Source: Bacteroidota bacterium (GTDB lineage: Bacteria > Bacteroidota > Bacteroidia > M30B66). From it: DNA of 64,000 nt. Position numbers and translations under genes: made by a program. The stretch lies in NCBI GenBank assembly GCA_027490225.1, contig JAIXYK010000053.1, positions 52,422 to 116,421 on the forward strand, read 5' to 3'. The notes under the pieces are model-generated. The model was not told where the DNA came from, made no database searches, and was given only the letters and a program-made list of their open reading frames with translations. Below are positions 1 through 8,008 of this stretch, piece after piece. How positions within the stretch are numbered: the stretch's first letter is position 1; the number at the start of each line of letters is the position of its first letter.

Positions 1-364
1 TAAAATTATTTTCAAAATAATTTTGACCACTTTTAATTATATCTTCATTTGGTATCGTATTAAGGTATAAATGGCTAATAATGAAATTTATGTTAATGTC
101 AGTACATCTTTTCTTATCTAAAGAGCCTTCTAGCCTCTTAATTTCAGAATTTATTTTATTGTTGGTGAGTAAATTTTTATTTTCATTATCCCAAAATAAT
201 TTAATTACTTTATCATAGTAAATCGTGTTATTAAATGTTTTTTCATTTATTTTATTTAGATTTATTAAAATGGAATCTTCAATTGCATTTGATTGGCAAA
301 TGCTAGCAGTGCTGAGAATAAAAATGGAAATAAAAATAAGAAGTAAGTTTTTTATTTTTAACAT
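1..364 (-). CDS. Exported protein, C-terminus cut off by the window edge
   Basis: Reading the minus strand from ATG at 364 gives 121 uninterrupted codons to the window edge, so the gene is partial. It begins MLKIKNLLLIFISIFILSTA, a lysine-containing n-region plus a hydrophobic core typical of a Sec signal peptide, followed by ICQSNAIEDS where cleavage is likely. The mature part is rich in Asn, Lys and Ile and looks helical, with no motif I recognise. It lies 71 bases downstream of the AbiEii-like gene's stop on the same strand, so it could be cotranscribed. Function unknown; I am fairly sure it is coding because the frame is open and has a signal peptide. Confidence 0.6.
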   Translation of the reverse strand, partial: MLKIKNLLLIFISIFILSTASICQSNAIEDSILINLNKINEKTFNNTIYYDKVIKLFWDNENKNLLTNNKINSEIKRLEGSLDKKRCTDININFIISHLYLNTIPNEDIIKSGQNYFENNF

Positions 365-435
365 ATTTGTTTATAAATAGTATTGTAGTGAAAATAATTT
401 ATGAATTTATTTCTTATTTAATTTTGATGGTAAAA

Positions 436-1062
436 CTAAATTAAAAATTCTCTTACTTTTTTATTAATTTCATCTTGCACGCTTTTCCAGGTTTGATTTT
501 TAAGGCTTATTGGGTCTTCGCTCTCTTCTGCATCTGCAAAAAATGTAATTGCTTGAGGAACGGTAATTAATAAATTTTGGGTGGTATATTTTTCTTTATG
601 GTAATGAATAAAATTAGCAATGTTATAATGCTTTAAAAGTTCGGCAATATCCCAAAAATCTTTCTTTTTCCCACGACCTAAAATTGCTTGTATTTTCATG
701 GCTATTAAATCCTCTGTAGAAAACATCCGAATTCCATCTTTTTCAATTTCTGGGCGAATAAGAGGATGCGGGTGACGAACAATATCGACTTTTACCTTGT
801 CTACGAAACAGAAAATTCCAAATCGAGGGTTAGTAGATCTATTTTCGAAGGCTGAGCCAAATTTATTTTCAAATGCACTTATGATTTCTTTATTCTCAAA
901 AGGTTTATTTGAAAATAAATCTAAATCAATTGACATTCTGTGTCCATACAAAAGTGATAGGGCAGTACCTCCAACGAGTGAAAAAAATTTCAACTCTGGC
1001 ATTTCCATCAATTGTCTTAATAAGGAAAGAGTGTGGGGTTCGACTGTCTTAAAATGTAACAT
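436..1062 (-). CDS. AbiEii/AbiGii-family nucleotidyltransferase (toxin-like)
   Basis: 208 residues. The N-terminal half has the minimal nucleotidyltransferase signature of the AbiEii family: GGTALSLLYG at residues 31-40, then R42, S44 and the acidic pair in DLDLF (D46, D48), with a possible third Asp at D93 (KVDIV). The C-terminal part has the family's K123 plus KKKDFWDIAELL (about 132-143). Known AbiEii proteins are toxins of type IV toxin-antitoxin or abortive-infection systems that transfer nucleotides to RNA targets; this function is inferred from family. The gene overlaps the 3' end of the upstream gene by 46 bases, so translation is probably coupled. The partner encoded there resembles the DUF6922/AbiEi-type antitoxin position. 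All key residues are present, so it is probably active. Confidence 0.82.
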   Translation of the reverse strand: MLHFKTVEPHTLSLLRQLMEMPELKFFSLVGGTALSLLYGHRMSIDLDLFSNKPFENKEIISAFENKFGSAFENRSTNPRFGIFCFVDKVKVDIVRHPHPLIRPEIEKDGIRMFSTEDLIAMKIQAILGRGKKKDFWDIAELLKHYNIANFIHYHKEKYTTQNLLITVPQAITFFADAEESEDPISLKNQTWKSVQDEINKKVREFLI

Positions 1063-1319
1063 CTAAAATCTGTTAATGGTCTGTTTATTACCGCACTTGC
1101 TAAATACATGGTGACTTCAGGTAAAAATTTTGCATTTAGCAATGCAGCTGTAACTTTTTCGTCGCCATAATAGCGTCGGCAGTTGCGAATATCTTCTACG
1201 TCACCTCTCTCGAAAACGCGTTCTATTACAAAGTTTGCTTTTGCGTCATAGTCGATGTTTTCGAAAACTACATCCCAAAAAATACGCTGGTTAAAAATGG
1301 GTTTAGGTTTAACTTCCAT
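1017..1319 (-). CDS. DUF6922-like protein, putative antitoxin partner of the AbiEii-type gene
   Basis: About 100 residues beginning MEVKPKPIFNQRIFWDVVFE. A longer reading from ATG at 1355 adds 12 residues (MKFKIYKYYFYI), which look unlike a natural start, so 1319 is preferred. The sequence resembles the small DUF6922 family, often found directly upstream of AbiEii nucleotidyltransferases in Bacteroidota: an FWD motif near the N-terminus, then D-x-x-A-N-F-V-I-E-R-V-F and a RYYG helix region. It overlaps the following toxin-like gene by 46 bases, the tight arrangement expected of a toxin-antitoxin pair. The antitoxin role is inferred from context only. No DNA-binding motif can be assigned with confidence. 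Confidence 0.7.
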   Translation of the reverse strand: MEVKPKPIFNQRIFWDVVFENIDYDAKANFVIERVFERGDVEDIRNCRRYYGDEKVTAALLNAKFLPEVTMYLASAVINRPLTDFRCYILRQSNPTLFPY

Positions 1320-1367
1320 TATGTAAAAATAGTATTTATAAATTTTAAACTTCACATTTGATTGGAA

Positions 1368-2705
1368 CTATATTGGCAGGGAAATAATAAACTCACTTCC
1401 TTCCCCTTCTTTGGTTTTCAATTTCATTTCACCACCATGTGCTTTTACAATATCGTAACTCAAACTCAATCCTAAGCCTGTGCCTTGTCCTGCGGGTTTG
1501 GTGGTGAAAAAGGGCTCAAATATTTTTTCTTGGATGTGATGCGGAATTCCTTTTCCATTATCACTGATGGAAATAGAAATGGTATTATTTATTTTCTGCG
1601 TTGTTATTGTTACCGATGGTTTATAATTGGGAGTTTTACCTTCTATTTCACGTTCTCTTACGGCATCGAATGCGTTGTTGATGAGGTTTAAAATTACCCT
1701 TGAAATATCCTGAACCACACAATTGACTCTTGGTAAATTAGCGTCTAAGTTTTTCACCATTTCGCAATTGAAATTGGAGTCTGTGGCGCGTTTACCATGA
1801 AACGAAAGATTTAGATATTCTTCGCATAATTGATTAATATCTGTGATTTGTTTTTCGCCGGCACCGCTGCGGGAATGTTGCAGCATGTTTTTTACAATGC
1901 TGTCGGCGCGTTTGCCATGTTCGTTTATTTTTTGAAGGTTGATTTCGAGGTCGGCTAATATTTCATTGCGTTCTTCTTCTGAATTGGATGATTTGAATTC
2001 TTTGATGAGTTCGTTGCTTAACTCACTAAAATTATTTACAAAGTTGAGTGGGTTTTTTATTTCATGTGCTATTCCAGCGGTTAACGCTCCAAGAGAAGCG
2101 AGTTTTTCTTGTTGTACGAGTTGGGTTTGGGTGGATTTGAGTTCGTCAACAATTTTTTGAAGTGCTTCTTTTTGCTGATGGATTTCGGCTGTGCGTTCTG
2201 CAACTTGCACTTCTAATTCTGCTTTTAGTTTCGTGGTTAATTGTAGTTCTTTTTCTTTTTCGGCTGCAATAATTCTGGCTTTTTCGAGCGATTTTCTTTG
2301 TCTATTATCAATGAAAAGAAGTATTCCTAACCAAAAAACAGCAAAAAGATTAGCCATATCTATGTATTCTTCCCAATCTGTATAAAGCTGTAGACTAGTT
2401 TGTTCTATTATGTATTCTGTTATATTTACAATAAATAAAGGTAAAGCTGAGTAAGTAATGGGTTTGGTTAATTGAAGATGCTTTTTGGAAAGAGAAAGGT
2501 AGAAGAGAAAGATATACAGCGTCTGAGCTAACCAAAATGTGTAAGGAACGATTTGAGAAAAAGAACCTTCTAAAACTAAAATTCCAATACATCCATAAAC
2601 TAATAGATTTATTTTCTTGTCTAGCTCGGGCTGAAGTTTTTTGCTATCTAATTTAAATTTGGCATACCAAAGAAGAATGGTAATTAAAAAGAAGTTGAAT
2701 TGCAT
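1368..2705 (-). CDS. Membrane-bound sensor histidine kinase
   Basis: 445 residues. The N-terminal ~135 residues hold about four hydrophobic segments (roughly 34-50, 55-72, 85-100, 117-133). A charged coiled coil follows (about 136-200), then the HisKA dimerisation domain with the phosphoacceptor H214 in GIAHEIKNPL, then a HATPase domain with N-box NLINNAFDAV (N344), G1 DNGKGI (382-387), an F-box around FEPFFTTK and G2 GQGTGLGL (407-414). All catalytic boxes are intact. No periplasmic sensor domain, PAS domain or receiver is seen and no response regulator gene is adjacent, so it is an orphan kinase. Autophosphorylation on His with transfer to an unlinked regulator is inferred from family. The signal sensed is unknown. 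Confidence 0.9.
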   Translation of the reverse strand: MQFNFFLITILLWYAKFKLDSKKLQPELDKKINLLVYGCIGILVLEGSFSQIVPYTFWLAQTLYIFLFYLSLSKKHLQLTKPITYSALPLFIVNITEYIIEQTSLQLYTDWEEYIDMANLFAVFWLGILLFIDNRQRKSLEKARIIAAEKEKELQLTTKLKAELEVQVAERTAEIHQQKEALQKIVDELKSTQTQLVQQEKLASLGALTAGIAHEIKNPLNFVNNFSELSNELIKEFKSSNSEEERNEILADLEINLQKINEHGKRADSIVKNMLQHSRSGAGEKQITDINQLCEEYLNLSFHGKRATDSNFNCEMVKNLDANLPRVNCVVQDISRVILNLINNAFDAVREREIEGKTPNYKPSVTITTQKINNTISISISDNGKGIPHHIQEKIFEPFFTTKPAGQGTGLGLSLSYDIVKAHGGEMKLKTKEGEGSEFIISLPI

Positions 2706-2853
2706 ATTTTAAGTATTGAAACGTAAAGTATTATGTGAGCAAAGTAAGGATAAAGAATTTATGCCTGCTCTCTTTCCGAATATTTTTAAAATTACTTGAT
2801 TCTTAAAATGTTTCTAAATGCCCAGCGTAAGCGGGTGAGCCAAACACCTTGTG

Positions 2854-2920
2854 TGGGCGAACACGCGACCGCCGCCAATGCGCGCCGCTTGAAAAGCGTG
2901 CATTGGCGGCGGGTACGCCC
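2854..2920. repeat. GC-rich palindromic element between two genes
   Basis: A strongly GC-rich island in AT-rich surroundings. It carries a perfect 13-bp inverted repeat, CCGCCGCCAATGC at 2869-2881 and its complement at 2900-2912, and looser outer complementarity (GGGCG near 2856, CGCCC at 2916-2920). It lies just downstream of the 2937-4910 gene's stop codon. There is no T-run next to the stem, so it does not look like a simple intrinsic terminator. It may be a REP-like or small mobile palindromic repeat. The base composition is visibly unlike its neighbours. Confidence 0.6.
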
Positions 2921-2936
2921 AAGATTTAAAAGTCAG

Positions 2937-4910
2937 TTATCGTAAAAGCGTTAAATAACCTGCTTTTCCTATCTTTTCTCCAGCAGCGTTAAAATATTCA
3001 ATGGTCCAAAAATAAGTTCCATCTGAACATGATTTATTGTTGAAAGTTCCGTCCCAGCCCTGAGAAAGATTTTCGGTGAAAAAAATTTCTGAGCCCCAGC
3101 GATTTAAGATTCTAAGTGTGGCATTCTCAATTCCTTGCAACTGTTTTGGAATGAATACATCGTTAAATCCATCACCATTGGGTGTAAATGAATTGGGTAA
3201 TTCAATCACAATATCGCATAACTCGGCAGCAATTGTTATTGAATCTCTTGTAAAACAGGTTCCATTATTTAATTGCAGCCAGTAAAGGCCAGCGGTATTT
3301 ATATCAATGGTAGAAGTATTGGCCCCATTAGACCACAAATAAGTATTGGCAAAGTCTGAAGTTAAAGTAATGTTTTCGCCTTGACAAAAGCTGGTATCGT
3401 TTCCAAGTTCTAAGAGAGGTGTTGTATTAAATTCAAGTTGAATGCTGTCTCTTGTAAGGCATGGGCCATTGCTTGCATCTGCCCAATATATTCCTGAATT
3501 TGAAACATTTATAGATGGCGAAGTAGCCCCATCAGACCAAATATAAGCTTCAGCAATACCAGCATTTAATGTTATAAGTTCTATGTCGCAAAAAGAAGTG
3601 TCGGGCCCAAGGTCAAAAAATGGCGTTGATAAAAATGAAATTTCTATTGAATCTCTGCCAGAACATTGACCAGAAATGGTTTCTACCCAATAAATGCCTG
3701 GACTAAAGACAGTAACTATAGGAATTGCAGCGCCATTAGACCAGGTGTAAGAATCTGCAGGTCCTGCATTTAATGTAAATTCAGTTGCATCGCAAACACT
3801 TGTATCTTTTCCTAATGAAGGTTTGATAAAATAATTGATGTTGATGGAATCTCGGGAACTACCGCAGCTATTGCTTGCCTGAAGCCAGAAATTCCCACTG
3901 TTGTTTACGGTAAACGAATTTGCGGTTGAATTGTCTTGCCATAAATAATTCGATATTGTTCCGCCTGAGCTTATGGGAGAAATGAGTAAAGGAATCTGGT
4001 CGCAAATGCTGGTGTCGTTTCCTAATTGTATATTAGGTAATAAATCTTGTGTTACCAGAATAGAATCTCTTGCTTTACAATTATTTTTGGTTACTTCGAG
4101 CCAGTAAACGCCGGGGCTTGTTACCTGAATAGTGTCTCCAGTGGAAGAATTGCTCCAAAGATTGACCGAATTATCAATATTGTCGTCAATTACAAGCGTA
4201 ATTCCTTCGCAAACAGTGGTGTCCGCTCCTAATGAAAATTGAAGCGCTTCGGTTGTTGTGCCGAAATACACATCGTCTATTCCTAAATCATCGAAACCAG
4301 TAACTCTGCGACTTTCAATTTGAATAAGTGCCGTTGTATTGTTGCCAGAATTCCATTCTGAACATAAATAAATCCATTGTGGGCAGCAAGGTTCGGTAAT
4401 TAAACCCAGGTCTACTTCGGCCAATTCTTGTCCATTGATTCTTAAACCCATTAAAGGAGCTCCACCTGATATGCAATCACCTTCGCGCGCCAAGTCCCGA
4501 ATCCAGCAGGAAAATACGTAGTTTGTATTGGGTTGCACAGCAATTAAATCTTGCGTTCCTACGGGTAAGTTAGGATTGAATGGTTTCCAGGCAACATCGG
4601 GGTTATCAATTGTAGCGTTACCGGTATCGAACCAGAGAAATCTCCCTGTGATTGGGTCACCGGTTGTATGATCTGTTTGAGGAGTATTGAAACAAGCTCC
4701 ATAATTACGTGATGCAACAATTATGTAAGTGCCGGGTGTGGGAATGGTTGTGTATGGGTTTTCTGTAGTAAAACCTGGTGGAATATCTGTAAATGGAGCT
4801 GAAAAATCGGGATTGTAATCGGCCAAAAGATTAATGCCGTTGGAGCAGCATTGGCTTTGAGCAGCATTGTATGATAACAGAAGTAAACTAAATAAGTACA
4901 ATTTTTTCAT
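2937..4910 (-). CDS. Secreted T9SS cargo protein with Ig-like modules and CHU_C-type C-terminus
   Basis: 657 residues. The signal peptide MKKLYLFSLLLLSYNAAQSQ is followed by a ~200-residue N-terminal domain starting CCSNGINLLA, rich in Trp, Cys and Gly and possibly carbohydrate-binding-like, although no catalytic motif is seen. Five Ig-like modules follow, each opening LGxDTSxC and ending in a YW(L/V)...RDSI pattern. The C-terminus (about 575-657) has ELPNSFTPNGDGFNDVF, LNRWG and GWDGTFNN, the gliding-motility-associated type B sorting domain used by the type IX secretion system. The protein is expected at the cell surface or in the medium. It is a close paralogue of the gene at 5172-7862 over the first ~300 residues. 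Its promoter carries the TACCC box at 4993-5014. Role unknown, plausibly adhesion. Confidence 0.88.
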   Translation of the reverse strand: MKKLYLFSLLLLSYNAAQSQCCSNGINLLADYNPDFSAPFTDIPPGFTTENPYTTIPTPGTYIIVASRNYGACFNTPQTDHTTGDPITGRFLWFDTGNATIDNPDVAWKPFNPNLPVGTQDLIAVQPNTNYVFSCWIRDLAREGDCISGGAPLMGLRINGQELAEVDLGLITEPCCPQWIYLCSEWNSGNNTTALIQIESRRVTGFDDLGIDDVYFGTTTEALQFSLGADTTVCEGITLVIDDNIDNSVNLWSNSSTGDTIQVTSPGVYWLEVTKNNCKARDSILVTQDLLPNIQLGNDTSICDQIPLLISPISSGGTISNYLWQDNSTANSFTVNNSGNFWLQASNSCGSSRDSININYFIKPSLGKDTSVCDATEFTLNAGPADSYTWSNGAAIPIVTVFSPGIYWVETISGQCSGRDSIEISFLSTPFFDLGPDTSFCDIELITLNAGIAEAYIWSDGATSPSINVSNSGIYWADASNGPCLTRDSIQLEFNTTPLLELGNDTSFCQGENITLTSDFANTYLWSNGANTSTIDINTAGLYWLQLNNGTCFTRDSITIAAELCDIVIELPNSFTPNGDGFNDVFIPKQLQGIENATLRILNRWGSEIFFTENLSQGWDGTFNNKSCSDGTYFWTIEYFNAAGEKIGKAGYLTLLR

Positions 4911-4947
4911 ACACTAGAATTTTACTAAAGGTGGAAAGAGCATTATT

Positions 4948-5014
4948 CAAATCTACATTAAACTCTTCGAAGGTTTAATGTAGTAGCTGAATTAGGGTAT
5001 TTTTTTGGGTAGTT
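4948..5014 (-). promoter_or_regulatory. Promoter of the 2937-4910 gene with TACCC direct-repeat box
   Basis: On the minus strand a -7 element TAGATTTG (4948-4955) fits the Bacteroidota consensus TAnnTTTG. The upstream box at 4993-5014 reads, on the plus strand, AGGGTATTTTTTTGGGTA inside a 22-bp block. On the minus strand this is two TACCC repeats 12 bp apart around an A7 tract. The gap between the box's proximal ACCC and the -7 element is 39 bases, the same as at two other promoters in this window. No TTG -33 element is at the expected position, so activation by a bound regulator is likely. A perfect 11-bp inverted repeat (4953-4963 and 4973-4983) overlaps the -7 region in this copy only. Confidence 0.7.
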
Positions 5015-5171
5015 GAAAAACTATAAATCCATTTTTCTAGATGTCGTTTTATAGATAGTGCCACCCTTTGAATAAATGCATTATACTACAATCATTTCTA
5101 TATTTTGAAAGAACCTTATTAAGTCAAATTATACGTTATAAAAAGGGAAATTTAATTCAAAAAATTTGTAG

Positions 5172-7862
5172 TTAACGCAATAACATTACAAATCCTCTTT
5201 CAATTTTAACATTCTTACTATAATCTTTATATTCAATTATATAAGCATAAATATCTTGTTGAACCTGGCGCTGAAAATAAGTCCCATTCCATCCTTTATT
5301 TATGTCATTACTTTCAAAAATTAACTCGCCTATTCTATTGAAAACCATCATATTGAATTCAATTATTCCTGTGCCTTTTGCATAAAATTCATCATTAACA
5401 TTGTCACCGTTGGGGGTAAAAGAAGTTGGAATATATAATTGCCCTTCTTTATTGATAGTTGCTAAAAATGACCTGGTGAAAATACAACCATTGGAACCTG
5501 TATAATATAAAGTAAAGCGCTGATTATCTATAATAATTATCTTTTGGCTTTCACATGTATCACAAAGCAATAAATCTTCGGGTTGCCACCAGAATTCAGA
5601 ATAATTTCCAAAACTCCACACATTCAAAGAATCCCCAAATTGAATTAAAGTATCAGTTGGAAGCATTGCTTCAGGTTCATCTATGTTTATAGAAAGTGTA
5701 TCGTAAGCGATTCCACATTCTTGTACAACTGATACCCTAATGTCGTAATTACCAGTATCTTCGAAGCAAAACAAAATAGAGTTATCATTCTCTTCAAGAT
5801 TTTCACTATAAATCTTATTATTGATAAACCAAGAAACTTCATTCAAATTAGTTCCTACAGCATTGATTTTAATACAATCTCCTTTACAAATAGAGGAATC
5901 ACTGAGTTCTAAGTAAATATTTGGGGATAAGATTTCGGTTACTATAAAATTGGCAGAGTCAACACAGCCATAAATATCCGAAACATTTACTTGATAATTG
6001 CCAGACTGATAAATAATTACTGTATTGCTATTCTGTCCATTGCTCCAAGCAATCTGATTAAAATTTCCAGGTAATGAAAATGTTATGGAATCATTTGCAC
6101 ATAATTGCATTTCAGGAAAAATTGGAATTAAATAATTATTGTAGAAATTTAAATTTATAGTAATAATTGAATCACAGCCAGATGACGTTGTGAGCGTATC
6201 ATAGAAAGTTCCTGCAGATGTTGCTATTGTTCCATTGGGTAGAACATAGCTTTGTCCATTACATAGTTGAATGTTTTGCGCAACAGTTATAGATGGTGTT
6301 ATTGTTAAATTGATGGTAATGATTGAATCGCAGCCTGATGTAGTTGTCAGTGTATCGAGAAAAGTTCCCGAAGAAGTAACTGTTGTTCCATTGGGTAGAG
6401 TATAGCTCTGACCATTACAGATATTAATGTTTTGTATTGAATTAACTGTCGGTAAAATCTGAATTTCTATAACCCGTAAACTATCGCAATCAAACTGATT
6501 TTGAATGTTCAAGGTGTCTGAATAAAAACCAGATTGTGATAACGTTATACCAGTTGAAGAGGTGTATGAAGCCCCTGAGCACAGAGCAACCTGAATTGTG
6601 TCAAAATTTGTTGGATACCAATTAATTACCCGTTGGATTATGCTATCGCAACCCCAATAACCTAATACATTCAATGTGTCAGGATATGTTCCAGGTGAGC
6701 TTACATTATTTCCATTACTCAAAGTGTATGTTGAACCTGGGCAAATGAAAATTGTGTCAATTGGGATTATTAGTTGAAAGAATAATACAGCTATCGAATC
6801 AATTGAAACTCCGCAACTATTGCTTGCTTCCAGCCAATATACACCACTGCCATTTACTGTCAAATTATTGGCGGTTGAATTGTTTTGCCAGATATAATTT
6901 GAAATTTGACCGCCAGCATTTGTGGGCGAAATAAGAAACTGAATTTGATTACAAATGGAAGTGTCGTTTCCTAGGTTTATTTCTGGTAATAAATCCAATG
7001 TAACTGTAATTGAATCTCTTGCTTTGCAATTGTTTTTAGTTACTTCAAGCCAATAAGTGCCAGGACTTGTAATTTGAATAGAATCTCCACTTGAATAATC
7101 ACTCCAAAAATTGGTTGAGTTATCTATATTATCCGACACAACAAGTGTAACTCCTTCGCAAACAGCGGTATCGGCTCCTAATGAAAATTGAAGTGCTTCT
7201 GTTGTTGTGCCGAAATACACATCATCGATACCTAAATCATTCCAACCGTCAGCTCTTCTACTTTCAATTTGAATAAGTGCAGTTGTGTTGACACCTGAAT
7301 TCCATTCTGCACATAAATAGGTCCATTGTGGACAACAAGGATTTGTGATAAGCGCCAAATCAACTTCGGCCATTTCCTCGCCATTAATTCGTAAACCCAT
7401 TAAAGGAGCTCCGCCTGTAATACAATCTTGCTCCCGCGCTAAATCGCGAATCCAACAAGAAAAGACGTAGATTGTATTTGGCGAAACAGTAATTAAACTT
7501 TGAGTGCCCTCAGGTAGTGAAGGGTCGAATGGTTGCCAGGCAAGCTCTGGTGTAGTAGGAGAGGCTGAGGCGCTGGCATCAAACCATAAAAATCGACCAT
7601 TTATAGGGTCGCCTGTAGTGTGGTCGCCTTGAGGTGTGCTGAAACAAGCGCCATAATCGCGCATAGGAACAATTATATAGGTGCCTGGAGTTGGGTAAAA
7701 AGTGTAAGGATTAGCAGTGATAAATCCAGGAGGAACATCATCAAATGGAGCTGAAAAATCGGGGTTGTAATTGGCTAAAAGGTTTATTCCATTGGAGCAA
7801 CATTGGCTATGAACAGAACCACATGAAATTAAAAGATAACTAATTAAGTAAACGTTTTTCAT
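5172..7862 (-). CDS. Secreted T9SS cargo protein, paralogue of the downstream gene, with CHU_C-type C-terminus
   Basis: 896 residues. The signal peptide ends near GSVHSQ. The N-terminal domain (CCSNGINLLA onward, to about 225) and the first two Ig-like modules (LGADTAVCEG, LGNDTSICNQ) are closely similar to the 2937-4910 protein. The middle (about 365-575) holds four repeats of the pattern IC(N/P)G.(S/T)Y.L.NG ... GCDSII, with visible nucleotide-level repetition around 6130-6440. The same block is found in the giant protein starting at 57078. Two more Ig-like modules precede a type B sorting domain (IPTSFTPNGDNVNDEF, FNRIGE, GWNGTYF). Exported by Sec and then T9SS; probably surface-bound. The promoter has the TACCC box at 7954-7975. 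Likely an adhesin or structural surface protein; no enzyme motif is seen. Confidence 0.88.
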   Translation of the reverse strand: MKNVYLISYLLISCGSVHSQCCSNGINLLANYNPDFSAPFDDVPPGFITANPYTFYPTPGTYIIVPMRDYGACFSTPQGDHTTGDPINGRFLWFDASASASPTTPELAWQPFDPSLPEGTQSLITVSPNTIYVFSCWIRDLAREQDCITGGAPLMGLRINGEEMAEVDLALITNPCCPQWTYLCAEWNSGVNTTALIQIESRRADGWNDLGIDDVYFGTTTEALQFSLGADTAVCEGVTLVVSDNIDNSTNFWSDYSSGDSIQITSPGTYWLEVTKNNCKARDSITVTLDLLPEINLGNDTSICNQIQFLISPTNAGGQISNYIWQNNSTANNLTVNGSGVYWLEASNSCGVSIDSIAVLFFQLIIPIDTIFICPGSTYTLSNGNNVSSPGTYPDTLNVLGYWGCDSIIQRVINWYPTNFDTIQVALCSGASYTSSTGITLSQSGFYSDTLNIQNQFDCDSLRVIEIQILPTVNSIQNINICNGQSYTLPNGTTVTSSGTFLDTLTTTSGCDSIITINLTITPSITVAQNIQLCNGQSYVLPNGTIATSAGTFYDTLTTSSGCDSIITINLNFYNNYLIPIFPEMQLCANDSITFSLPGNFNQIAWSNGQNSNTVIIYQSGNYQVNVSDIYGCVDSANFIVTEILSPNIYLELSDSSICKGDCIKINAVGTNLNEVSWFINNKIYSENLEENDNSILFCFEDTGNYDIRVSVVQECGIAYDTLSINIDEPEAMLPTDTLIQFGDSLNVWSFGNYSEFWWQPEDLLLCDTCESQKIIIIDNQRFTLYYTGSNGCIFTRSFLATINKEGQLYIPTSFTPNGDNVNDEFYAKGTGIIEFNMMVFNRIGELIFESNDINKGWNGTYFQRQVQQDIYAYIIEYKDYSKNVKIERGFVMLLR

Positions 7863-7908
7863 GCTTCAGAATTTTAATAAAGTTGAAAACAATTGAAAGC
7901 GTAGTTTT

Positions 7909-7975
7909 CAAATTTACTTTAATCTTGTCTGAAGTTTTTAGCAGTGGTAGAATTAGGGTATTTTTTTGGGTAGTT
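7909..7975 (-). promoter_or_regulatory. Promoter of the 5172-7862 gene with TACCC direct-repeat box
   Basis: The minus-strand -7 element TAAATTTG is at 7909-7916. The box at 7954-7975 is identical over 22 bp to the one at 4993-5014 and has the same 39-base gap to the -7 element. The sequence between box and -7 differs from the other copies, so the box and the spacing are what is conserved. No -33 TTG is at the usual distance. The leader from the -7 element to the start codon is about 46 bases. Confidence 0.7.
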
Positions 7976-8008
7976 GAAAATAAAAATAATTAAAAATGGA
8001 TTTCTAAA

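Noticed and set aside
4953..4983. The 11-bp inverted repeat as a transcription terminator
   Set aside because: It has no flanking T-run, overlaps the -7 element and no gene ends there on either strand.
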